A DNA stretch of 15,433 nt from Gammaproteobacteria bacterium (GTDB lineage Bacteria > Pseudomonadota > Gammaproteobacteria > Enterobacterales > Psychrobiaceae). Location of the stretch: assembly GCA_013214885.1 (NCBI GenBank), contig JABSRS010000036.1, forward strand, positions 1-15,433. Direction: 5' to 3'. Made by a program: the position numbers and the translations under genes. Below, piece after piece: positions 7,624 to 14,227 of this stretch. The stretch's first letter is position 1, and every line of letters begins with the position of its first letter. The notes under the pieces were generated by a model that was not told where the DNA came from, ran no database searches, and saw nothing but the letters and a program-made list of their open reading frames with translations.

Positions 7624-7641
7624 TTAAAACATATGTTTTAA
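7624..7641. promoter_or_regulatory. 18-bp perfect palindrome at the predicted transcription start, probable operator
   Basis: TTAAAACATATGTTTTAA is identical to its reverse complement and directly abuts the -10 element, covering the expected +1. A bound dimer here would block transcription. The core AAAC-N4-GTTT resembles the site of the TetR-type fatty-acid regulator PsrA, known from Pseudomonas and Shewanella, which would fit control of an acyl-CoA dehydrogenase. The palindrome is seen directly; the identity of the regulator is inference. Confidence 0.6.
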
Positions 7642-7683
7642 AAGGCTGTTCGCCTAAAAATTATCTATTAAAGGATTTGTTAA

Positions 7684-9483
7684 ATGACTGAATATAACCC
7701 ACCCCTCAGCGACATGAGTTTTTTGTTAAATAAAGTGTTTAATGTCTCAGCGCTGTGGCAAGGTATTCCTGCACTTAGCGAAACTGTTGATATTGAAACT
7801 GCTGAAGCTATTTTAGAGGAAGCGGGTAAGCTTGCCTCTGGCATGATTGCTCCGCTTAATCGCAGTGGCGATGAAGAAGGTGCGCAATGGAACGATGGCG
7901 TAGTAACAACGCCCGCTGGCTTTAAAGAAGCTTATAACACCTTTGCCGAGGGTGGTTGGAGTGGTTTGTGTGGTGATCCAGCTTATGGCGGTATGGGAAT
8001 GCCGAAAATGCTTGGCGTGTTATTTGATGAAATGATGTACGCAGCGAATAGCTCGTTTGCGCTATACCCAGCTTTATCATCGGGCGCTTGTTTGGCGTTA
8101 AATGCCCATGGCAGCGATGAGCTTAAAGAAAAATATTTACCAGCCCTTTATGAAGGACGTTGGGCAGCATCGATGTGTCTAACTGAACCGCACAGTGGTA
8201 CCGATCTTGGATTAATTCGTACCAAGGCAATCCCACAGGGTGATGGCAGCTATCAAATTACGGGCACCAAAATATTCATTACGGGTGGCGATCAAGACTT
8301 AAACGAAAACATCATTCATTTGGTCCTGGCTAAATTGCCAGATGCAGCACCAGGTGCCCGTGGTATTTCATTGTTTTTAGTGCCAAAAATTATTGTCGAA
8401 CACGGTCAGCTAACCGATACTAATCATGTGACCTGTGGTTCTATTGAACATAAAATGGGCATTAAAGCTTCAGCAACTTGTGTGATGAATTTTGACCAGT
8501 CTAAAGGCTACCTTGTTGGTGAAGTAGGCAAAGGCTTGGCATGTATGTTTACGATGATGAACTATGAGCGTTTATCTATCGGTATTCAAGGGATTGGCTG
8601 TGGCGAAATGGCTTACCAGGGCGCGAGCGAGTATGCAAAAGATCGGCTGCAAAGTCGCGGAGTTGGTGCACTAAAAGATTTATCTAAGCCGGCTGATCCG
8701 ATTATTGTACACGGTGATGTCCGTCGAATGTTATTAACCGTGCGCGCTAATAATGAAGCCAGTCGTGCCTTTGCACTCTATATTGCTAAGCAGCTCGATA
8801 TTACCAAATTTAGTGACGATAAAGATGCTGTCACTAAAGCCAGTAGCTTAGTTGCGTTGTTAACACCCGTTGCTAAGGCGTTCTTTACCGATTTAGGCCT
8901 AGAGTCGACGGTACTAGCACAACAAGTATTTGGTGGTCACGGTTATATTCGTGAATGGGGCATGGAACAACTAGTACGTGACGTGCGAATTGCGCAAATT
9001 TATGAAGGCACCAACGGCATTCAAGCCTTGGATTTAATTGGCCGTAAAGTTGCACTCAACCAAGGAAAAGACTTTGGTTTGTTCGTGACTGAAGTGCGCG
9101 AATTCACCAGTGAGTTTGCGCTGAGCGCGCAAAAAGATAATGGCCGTTTAGCCAACATGATTAGTCAACTTAACGAGTCGATTGATCAACTAGAGCAACT
9201 TACTCAAGTGGTATTATCGCGCGCAAGTGATGGTAATGAGCTTAATGGTAATGCGGTTGATTACCTTAACGCTTTTGGTTATACCGCTTTTGCGTATATG
9301 TGGTGCATGATGTCGCTAGCGGCTGAAAAAGAGCAGCAAGCTAATGACAATCCATACTTTGAAAATAAGTTGGTTGTTGCTGAGTTCTTCTTTGCCCGAA
9401 TTTTACCTAGATCGAACAGCCATGCTGCAGCGGTTAAAGCGGGTGTAAGTTCAATTATGGCATTGCCTAACGAGATGTTTTAA
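7684..9483 (+). CDS. Acyl-CoA dehydrogenase, long (about 600 aa) DmdC-like type
   Basis: FAD-dependent oxidation of an acyl-CoA to the 2-enoyl-CoA, passing electrons to ETF. The 599-aa length is that of the subfamily with an additional N-terminal segment (YNPPLSDMSFLLNKVFN, PF12418-like) and an extra C-terminal helical domain (PF12806-like, about residues 470-595), both also found in DmdC, 3-methylmercaptopropionyl-CoA dehydrogenase. The ACAD core shows CLTEPHSGTDLGLIRTKA (FAD/substrate loop), KIFITGGD, the helical domain with FGGHGYIREWGMEQLVRD, and the catalytic base Glu441 in IYEGTNGIQALDLIGRK. The ATG at 7684 follows AAAGGA. Substrate cannot be read from sequence: many members act on medium- or long-chain acyl-CoAs, and DmdC is only one specificity. 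It is a single-gene unit with its own promoter and terminator. Confidence 0.92.
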   Translation: MTEYNPPLSDMSFLLNKVFNVSALWQGIPALSETVDIETAEAILEEAGKLASGMIAPLNRSGDEEGAQWNDGVVTTPAGFKEAYNTFAEGGWSGLCGDPAYGGMGMPKMLGVLFDEMMYAANSSFALYPALSSGACLALNAHGSDELKEKYLPALYEGRWAASMCLTEPHSGTDLGLIRTKAIPQGDGSYQITGTKIFITGGDQDLNENIIHLVLAKLPDAAPGARGISLFLVPKIIVEHGQLTDTNHVTCGSIEHKMGIKASATCVMNFDQSKGYLVGEVGKGLACMFTMMNYERLSIGIQGIGCGEMAYQGASEYAKDRLQSRGVGALKDLSKPADPIIVHGDVRRMLLTVRANNEASRAFALYIAKQLDITKFSDDKDAVTKASSLVALLTPVAKAFFTDLGLESTVLAQQVFGGHGYIREWGMEQLVRDVRIAQIYEGTNGIQALDLIGRKVALNQGKDFGLFVTEVREFTSEFALSAQKDNGRLANMISQLNESIDQLEQLTQVVLSRASDGNELNGNAVDYLNAFGYTAFAYMWCMMSLAAEKEQQANDNPYFENKLVVAEFFFARILPRSNSHAAAVKAGVSSIMALPNEMF

Positions 9484-9500
9484 GTAATAGACTCGCACTA

Positions 9501-9542
9501 AAAGCCCCAACCGACTTCAATCGTGAAGTCGGTTGGGGCTTT
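9501..9542. terminator. Bidirectional terminator between convergent genes
   Basis: AAAGCCCCAACCGACTTCA (9501-9519) pairs perfectly with 9524-9542 around an ATCG loop, a 19-bp stem. A T-rich stretch (TTTGTTGTTTT) follows on the plus strand and a shorter T-run (CTTTTAG) on the minus strand. It would stop the acyl-CoA dehydrogenase transcript and, read in reverse, the dctPQM-usp transcript. Confidence 0.92.
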
Positions 9543-9554
9543 GTTGTTTTAATA

Positions 9555-10034
9555 TTACTTATGGGTTGGAATAACCAGTACTGGGCTAACCCCTGACTTG
9601 ATCACAGCCTTAGTCGTCGGGCTGGTTCTACCGAGATGTTTTGACGAGCCCATCACAATTAAATCAGCGTCTAATTCGCGACAGACATCAATAATCGTTT
9701 CTACTCTTACCCCTTGCACCACTAAAGTCGTTATTTCAATGCGTTCGCTGTCATCAAGCTTGGCCAGCTCTTGAGCAAAAAACTTATCGACCCGATCCGT
9801 GATTTCTCGTTTTAAATTATCGAGTCCCTCATGGTGCAATTTATCGATCATTTCTTGCGGTAAATAACCGCTAATGAGCGCGCGTCCGACTTCGCCAATT
9901 GGCTCAATAACATGTAAATAATGTAATTGAGCCTGATGAAGTCTGGCTTGTTGCACGGCATGACGAAATACCACGCGGGTGTGCTTGCCCATTGAGCTGG
10001 TATAGAGAATATTCTTAATTTGTGGCAATGGCAT
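9555..10034 (-). CDS. UspA-family universal stress protein, TRAP-transporter associated
   Basis: Single-domain Usp protein of 159 aa, last gene behind dctPQM. The alpha/beta Usp fold is recognisable: KNILYTSS at the N-terminus, LHYLHVIEP (strand 2), VVQGVRVETIIDVCRELDADLIVMGSS and the last strand SPVLVIP. The position parallels TeaD of Halomonas elongata, a Usp that binds ATP and lowers activity of the TeaABC ectoine TRAP transporter. Oddly, the nucleotide motif G-2x-G-9x-G(S/T) is not intact: Gly129 is followed by SSKHLGRTSPTTKAVIKSG with neither spacing conserved, and the usual early Asp is replaced (TSS). It may therefore not bind ATP. The ATG follows AAAAGGA at good spacing. It is 77 bp from dctM, with a hairpin between. 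Confidence 0.85.
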   Translation of the reverse strand: MPLPQIKNILYTSSMGKHTRVVFRHAVQQARLHQAQLHYLHVIEPIGEVGRALISGYLPQEMIDKLHHEGLDNLKREITDRVDKFFAQELAKLDDSERIEITTLVVQGVRVETIIDVCRELDADLIVMGSSKHLGRTSPTTKAVIKSGVSPVLVIPTHK

Positions 10035-10081
10035 CAGTGAATCCTTTTCGGTGCTATAGCTGGTGTTAATAATCGTTAAAC

Positions 10082-10107
10082 TTAAGCCAACCTTGCGATT
10101 GGCTTAA
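10082..10107 (-). other. Hairpin between dctM and usp
   Basis: TTAAGCCAA (10082-10090) and TTGGCTTAA (10099-10107) form a 9-bp stem with an 8-nt loop. Read on the minus strand it lies just after the dctM stop and is followed by the moderately T-rich GTTTAACGATT. It may act as a partial terminator or attenuator lowering usp expression relative to dctM. Confidence 0.5.
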
Positions 10108-10111
10108 TTAC

Positions 10112-11497
10112 TTATGAATATGCAACCGAGGGTAACCAGAGTGCAAGTTGTGGCCAAAGTAGTAATAACATTAAGGCGAACAGTTGGATCATGATAAACG
10201 GTACGACCCCTTTGTAGATATCAACTAACTTGATATCGGGTGGGCAAACGCCTTTAAGATAGAACAGGGCGAACCCTACGGGGGGGGTGAGGAAGGATGT
10301 TTGCAATGTCATTGCAACCAGCATCACAAACCACACCATAATAGGATCATCAACGACGCCATATCCATTGACTTCAATATCAAGCGCACTAATAACTGGT
10401 GCTAATAATGGTAAAATTATTAGTGTAATTTCGATCCAATCCAAGAAGAATCCAAGTAAAAATACAATCAGTAACACGAACAGTACAATTCCATAAGGTC
10501 CGAAAGGTAAACCTGTTAGAAAGGCCTCTATCACTTCATCGCCGCCAAGTTCTCGCAATACCAGTGAAAACAGGCTGGCACCAATGAAAATTGCAAAGAT
10601 ATATGAGGTGGTATTTAGGGTGCCGTGCATGACATCTTTTAACACTTTGAAACTGAATTTTTTGTTGTAGGCCGCAAGTAACGTTGCGCCAAATGCGCCA
10701 ACTCCAGATGCCTCTGTTGGTGTGGCAAGTCCTGTAAATATTGATCCTAGTACACTGAAAATCAGTAGCAGGGTTGGCACAATGGCTTTGAGTACTTTAA
10801 CGACCGTCGCAAACGTCACTGCTTTGGCATCTTTTGGAATAGGGGCTGCTTTTGGGTTAACAAAACCAACAATTAAGATGTACAAAATGTAGAGTAATCC
10901 AAGCATTAAGCCAGGGAATACCGCAGCCATAAAGAGATCGCCTACACTTAAGCCTAATTGATCGGCCATAATAACCAGCATGATGCTTGGTGGAATTAAA
11001 ATGCCCAAGGTACCCGCACTGGCGATAGTACCTAAGGCCAACGTTTTCGAATATCCTTGCTTTTGCATCGCTGGGAGCGACATCACGGCTAATAGCACCA
11101 CCGATGCTCCAATGATCCCCGTCGATGCGGCTAAGATAATCCCAATCGAGGTTACCGTAATGGCAAGGCCGCCATGGACTCGGCCAAATAACTCTTGCAT
11201 CGAGGTCATTAAACGCTCTGCAACACCCGATTTATCAAGCATTATGCCCATGAATATGAACATGGGGAGGGCGACCAAAATCCAATTTCCCATGATTTGA
11301 TAAATCCGGTTAACAATTAAACCCAGGGTTAAAAAATCAAGACCGGTCATGGCATCCCAATGTTCATCGGCATAGCCCGCAACTAAAGTAAACAACACGC
11401 CAACGCCAGCCAAGACGTAGGCAACGGGGATCCCAGTAAACAACAAGAAGATAAATGTACCGAACATCGCCAGTACGAGTATTTGATTAATATCCAT
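10112..11497 (-). CDS. dctM: TRAP transporter large permease subunit (DctM family, FcbT3-like)
   Basis: The 12-or-so-helix membrane subunit that carries out sodium-driven solute translocation in a TRAP transporter. At 461 aa it is longer than classical DctM (about 425), as is common in the 2-oxoacid/chloroaromatic (FcbT3) group. It is very hydrophobic throughout. Conserved DctM stretches include VALPMFIFMGIMLDKSGVAE, ILAASTGIIGASVVLLAVMSLPAM, GTIASAGTLGILIPPSIMLV and TPTEASGVGAFGA. The hydrophilic break at FVNPKAAPIPKDAKAV marks the loop between the two halves. Its ATG overlaps the dctQ stop as TAATG, so it is translationally coupled, with GAGGTGA upstream. Substrate preference is set by DctP, not here. 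Confidence 0.94.
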   Translation of the reverse strand: MDINQILVLAMFGTFIFLLFTGIPVAYVLAGVGVLFTLVAGYADEHWDAMTGLDFLTLGLIVNRIYQIMGNWILVALPMFIFMGIMLDKSGVAERLMTSMQELFGRVHGGLAITVTSIGIILAASTGIIGASVVLLAVMSLPAMQKQGYSKTLALGTIASAGTLGILIPPSIMLVIMADQLGLSVGDLFMAAVFPGLMLGLLYILYILIVGFVNPKAAPIPKDAKAVTFATVVKVLKAIVPTLLLIFSVLGSIFTGLATPTEASGVGAFGATLLAAYNKKFSFKVLKDVMHGTLNTTSYIFAIFIGASLFSLVLRELGGDEVIEAFLTGLPFGPYGIVLFVLLIVFLLGFFLDWIEITLIILPLLAPVISALDIEVNGYGVVDDPIMVWFVMLVAMTLQTSFLTPPVGFALFYLKGVCPPDIKLVDIYKGVVPFIMIQLFALMLLLLWPQLALWLPSVAYS

Positions 11498-12024
11498 TAC
11501 TTATCACCTCGAAGTAATAGGGTGGTATCACGAATTAACCGAGATATGCTTGAAAGAGCAAAGAACAGCATACTGGTTGGAATAACAGCTTTGATTAACC
11601 AGCGAAAAGGAAGGCCTGAGGGCGATTCCGAGGTTTCTGATGTTCGCCATGCATCGGCAACAAAGTCTAAGCTATGAATAAAAACGATATATATAAATGG
11701 AAAAACAAAAAACAAAATACCGATTATATCGATGATGTGTTTGGTTCTTCGGCTGAAATTAGTATAAAAAAGGTCAACTCGAACATGAGCGTTATTGATT
11801 TGAGCATAGGCAAGACCAAACATTACTCCAATGGCATACAGGTGCCATTCAAGTTCCTCGAGCCAAATTTGGCCATTAGCAAATCCCTTGCGCAAGAAAA
11901 CTTGGGTAATAATCACAAGAACGAGTAACACATAAACCCATGCCATAGAGTGACTAACCTTGGTAACGAAACGGTCAATTGCATCTGCGATTGGAACAGG
12001 GCGTTGCATCTTGATATCATTCAC
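11497..12024 (-). CDS. dctQ: TRAP transporter small permease subunit (DctQ family)
   Basis: Four-helix membrane subunit that pairs with DctM. I choose the GTG at 12024-12022 (product 175 aa, starting MNDIKMQRPVP) because GGAGA at 12035-12031 lies 6 bases before it. The longer in-frame GTG at 12087 would place a perfect GC hairpin inside the coding sequence and add an Arg/Lys-rich 21-residue extension with no SD. Four hydrophobic segments follow, with the DctQ-type motifs WLEELEWHLYAIGVMFG and AHVRVDLFY between helices 2 and 3, and an ESPSGLPFRWLIKAVIPTSM stretch before the last helix. It overlaps dctM by one base (TAATG). Confidence 0.88.
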   Translation of the reverse strand: MNDIKMQRPVPIADAIDRFVTKVSHSMAWVYVLLVLVIITQVFLRKGFANGQIWLEELEWHLYAIGVMFGLAYAQINNAHVRVDLFYTNFSRRTKHIIDIIGILFFVFPFIYIVFIHSLDFVADAWRTSETSESPSGLPFRWLIKAVIPTSMLFFALSSISRLIRDTTLLLRGDK

Positions 12025-12062
12025 AATATTTCTCCAAACGTCGCTGATTTTCAGCAGTTTGC

Positions 12063-12080
12063 GGCCTCGCGAACGAGGCC
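12063..12080 (-). other. GC-rich intercistronic hairpin between dctP and dctQ
   Basis: Read on the minus strand, GGCCTCG-TTCG-CGAGGCC is a perfect 7-bp, nearly all G-C stem with a TTCG tetraloop, starting about 15 nt after the dctP stop. No T-run follows. Structures of this kind after the gene for a periplasmic binding protein usually protect the upstream mRNA from 3' exonucleases, so DctP is made in excess over the permease. Confidence 0.7.
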
Positions 12081-12094
12081 TTATCACTTAGTGT

Positions 12095-13156
12095 TTAACG
12101 GGTTTTTCGTGGTAAGAATGCATTAGCTTCCCACAGATCATAACCGGCTCTAAATTGGGTTAAATCCGAATAAACCTTGTTAAAGAATTTATCGTCTTTG
12201 ATCATCGTATCAGCAACCTGGTTCCAGCTCTTTTCAAAGTGACCAAGCATTTCTGGACTCCAATAACGAATTTCGACGCCTTTTTCAGCATAGCCAGCCA
12301 TAACGTCAAACTGTGATGCTTCGCCCTCGGCAATCGACTGGGCCATTGATGCTTTACAGGTGGTGGTTACTATTGACCGTTGGGTTTTGTCCATTTTCTT
12401 CCAAGTATTGCCATTGATTAGCAATTCGAAAATAGTGGCTTGCTGATGCCAGCCAGGGAAATAATTGTACTTGGCAATTTTATGTAGACCTAAACGTTGA
12501 TCGATGGCTGGTTGTGAAAACTCTGTCGCATCAATAGCCCCTTTTTCAAGGGCACCGAATATTTCGCCACCTGGTAATTGGACGGTACCAACCCCAAGGT
12601 TTTCCATTACTTTAGCCCCAAGGCCAAAGAATCTAATATTCATGCCTTTAAGATCTTCAAGTTTGTCGATTGGCTTTTTAAACCAGCCAGAAGTCTCAGG
12701 AGAGATAATCGCGCACGGAATGACATGGACGTTGTAACCAGCTTGATCATACATTTCTTGATATAATTTCAAGCCATTACCGTAGTATAGCCAAGCCATG
12801 TATTCACCAGCTTCTGGACCAAATGGCACGGCTGAAAATAAAGAAGCGGCGGGGATTTTTCCTTGCCAATAACCCGCTGTTGCATAACCTGAGTTAACTT
12901 TACCTGAAGATACCGCATCAAGAATTTCTTTGGCACCGACTAGCTTGCCTGGCTCATAAATTTTCATTTTTATGTTGCCACCACTAATAACTTTTAGTTC
13001 TTCTGATACCCATTTGATTGGCGTACCTAAAGCGGGTAGGTTTGAATTAAAGGCAATGGGGGTTTTTAATAGTAGTTTTTTTGCAGCAAGTGCTGGAGCT
13101 GATATCGTCGTGGCAGCAATAATTGCTACAACCAGTGCTTTCTTGTTGAATTTCAT
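12095..13156 (-). CDS. dctP: TRAP transporter periplasmic solute-binding protein (TakP/FcbT1-like)
   Basis: Periplasmic receptor of the TRAP transporter. The 353-aa product has a clear Sec signal peptide: KKALVVAIIAATTISAPALA with cleavage after Ala24. The mature part follows the TakP/FcbT1 (2-oxoacid and chloroaromatic) branch: KIYEPGKLVGAKEILDAVSSG, then LKGMNIRFFGLGAKVMENLG with Arg175 at the position of the conserved arginine that salt-bridges the substrate carboxylate, then LPGGEIFGALEKGAIDATEF and AKYNYFPGWHQQ. At Glu212-Phe213 this branch more often has Glu-Trp. The ligand is therefore probably a small monocarboxylate (2-oxo or hydroxy acid). The SD AGGAGA lies a few bases before the ATG. 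It heads the dctPQM-usp operon and is divergent from the 3-hydroxybutyrate dehydrogenase gene. Confidence 0.93.
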   Translation of the reverse strand: MKFNKKALVVAIIAATTISAPALAAKKLLLKTPIAFNSNLPALGTPIKWVSEELKVISGGNIKMKIYEPGKLVGAKEILDAVSSGKVNSGYATAGYWQGKIPAASLFSAVPFGPEAGEYMAWLYYGNGLKLYQEMYDQAGYNVHVIPCAIISPETSGWFKKPIDKLEDLKGMNIRFFGLGAKVMENLGVGTVQLPGGEIFGALEKGAIDATEFSQPAIDQRLGLHKIAKYNYFPGWHQQATIFELLINGNTWKKMDKTQRSIVTTTCKASMAQSIAEGEASQFDVMAGYAEKGVEIRYWSPEMLGHFEKSWNQVADTMIKDDKFFNKVYSDLTQFRAGYDLWEANAFLPRKTR

Positions 13157-13177
13157 GGTGACTCTCCTTTATATTTA

Positions 13178-13207
13178 GTTATAGCTTAATGTTTACTCAA
13201 ATGTTAA
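13178..13207 (-). promoter_or_regulatory. Possible promoter of dctPQM-usp
   Basis: On the minus strand TTAACA (13207-13202) is followed after 18 bp by TATAAC (13183-13178), about 20 bp before the dctP SD-ATG. Both hexamers resemble consensus. In AT-rich DNA this could be chance. Confidence 0.35.
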
Positions 13208-13234
13208 CAAAAAGTTTATTTTACATTATTATAC

Positions 13235-13259
13235 TAACCAATTACCTTCTCATTGGTTA
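13235..13259. promoter_or_regulatory. Inverted repeat in the dctP/dehydrogenase divergent region, possible operator
   Basis: TAACCAAT (13235-13242) and ATTGGTTA (13252-13259) are perfect 8-bp inverted arms separated by 9 bp. They lie about 80-100 bp from dctP and 160 bp from the dehydrogenase start, just upstream of the putative dctP -35. Size and spacing suit a dimeric regulator such as a LysR-, GntR- or IclR-type protein; none is encoded in the window next to it. Confidence 0.45.
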
Positions 13260-13269
13260 TTGCCATGAC

Positions 13270-13288
13270 TACGTAAAATTATTACGTA
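13270..13288. promoter_or_regulatory. Second inverted repeat in the divergent region, possible operator
   Basis: TACGTAA (13270-13276) and TTACGTA (13282-13288) are perfect 7-bp arms with a 5-bp AT-only spacer, 10 bp from the previous repeat. Two different dyads side by side in a 261-bp divergent promoter region suggest shared control of the transporter and the dehydrogenase. The same region also carries the direct repeat CAATACCAT at 13330-13338 and 13346-13354. Confidence 0.4.
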
Positions 13289-13417
13289 CTTTTACTTAGT
13301 GCTGTGCTGTATTTAGGGTGATAAGCCATCAATACCATCAGCAACCAATACCATAGTAGGATAGTTTTTTCTCCACGCTAATGGCTCAATATAGACTCGA
13401 CTTAAAAGGAATAAAAA

Positions 13418-14173
13418 ATGACTAAAGTAGAGGTGGTTACGGGTGGGGCTAGTGGTATTGGCTATGCAGTGGCAAAATCATTGATCGGCAATGGTTATCA
13501 GGTGGTGATAGCAGATCTTAACCAACAAGCAGGAGATGAAGCGGCGCAAACACTCAATTGTCACTTTATTCAAGTTGATCTATCTAAGCAATCTGATAAT
13601 AAACGCCTAATCGATCAGGTTGTTGCAAAATATAGTCAAGTTGATATTTTGGTTAACAATGCTGGCTTTCAGCATGTCTGTTCGATAGAAGAGTTTCCTG
13701 AGGAAATGTGGAATACCATGCTAAGTGTGATGCTAACATCGCCATTTTTGCTGACTAAATATTGCTGGCCCCACATGACAAAGAATCATTGGGGCAGGGT
13801 GGTTAACATTGCCTCGGTGCATGGACAAATTGCCTCACCTTTTAAAGCGGCTTACATTAGTGCTAAACATGGCTTGGTTGGTCTCACCAAAACAGCAGCA
13901 CTTGAGGGCGGTGAATTTGGCATTACGGTTAATGCCATTTGCCCTGCTTATGTGAGAACTCCCTTGGTCGAAAAACAAATTGCTGATCAAGCTAAAGCCC
14001 ATAACATTGCACCTGAGCGGGTTGTTACCGAGATTATGCTAAAAAATGCCGCGATCAAAAGAATGATTGAACCCGAGGAAATCGGCGAGTTGGTCAATTA
14101 TTTGGTTAGTGACAATGCACGCTCATTTACGGGATCAAACTTAACCATGGATCTAGGGTGGACTGCGCAGTAA
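13418..14173 (+). CDS. bdhA: 3-hydroxybutyrate dehydrogenase (SDR family)
   Basis: NAD-dependent interconversion of D-3-hydroxybutyrate and acetoacetate in the cytoplasm, used in PHB and ketone-body catabolism. The 251-aa SDR has the nucleotide motif TGGASGIG (8-15), Asp33 after strand 2 indicating NAD preference, NNAG (80-83), and catalytic Ser133, Tyr146 and Lys150. Compared with Pseudomonas fragi HBDH as I recall it, the substrate-binding residues fall at a constant offset of 9: Gln85, His135, Lys143, Gln187 and Trp248 (fragi 94, 144, 152, 196, 257). The ending GWTAQ is typical. The tetrad Asn114 of that enzyme corresponds here to Met105 (VMLTSPF), a variant I believe occurs in a whole HBDH subgroup. 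The ATG follows AAAAGGA at 7 bp. It is divergent from dctP. Confidence 0.9.
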   Translation: MTKVEVVTGGASGIGYAVAKSLIGNGYQVVIADLNQQAGDEAAQTLNCHFIQVDLSKQSDNKRLIDQVVAKYSQVDILVNNAGFQHVCSIEEFPEEMWNTMLSVMLTSPFLLTKYCWPHMTKNHWGRVVNIASVHGQIASPFKAAYISAKHGLVGLTKTAALEGGEFGITVNAICPAYVRTPLVEKQIADQAKAHNIAPERVVTEIMLKNAAIKRMIEPEEIGELVNYLVSDNARSFTGSNLTMDLGWTAQ

Positions 14174-14197
14174 CCAATACCCTCTAGCCTCTACCCT

Positions 14198-14227
14198 AGA
14201 CGCTGGCTTAGTCTAGAGCCAGCGTCT
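14198..14227. terminator. Hairpin between convergent genes, probable terminator
   Basis: AGACGCTGGCT (14198-14208) and AGCCAGCGTCT (14217-14227) form a perfect 11-bp stem with an 8-nt loop, 25 bp after the dehydrogenase stop. The right arm lies inside the last codons of the convergent methyltransferase gene (stop at 14213-14215). Neither side has a clear T-run, so termination, if any, is atypical. Confidence 0.5.

Noticed and set aside
10287..11300. Plus-strand open frames opposite dctM
   Set aside because: Antisense shadows of a hydrophobic membrane-protein gene; there are no SDs and their composition mirrors the opposite strand.
11674..11928. 84-codon plus-strand frame opposite dctQ
   Set aside because: It lies wholly antisense to a well-supported gene, and the peptide is Asn/Lys-rich with no recognisable features.
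13341..13356. Possible sigma-54 (-24/-12) promoter on the minus strand in the divergent region
   Set aside because: The GC and GG dinucleotides are 2 bp too close to each other and most of the consensus is missing.
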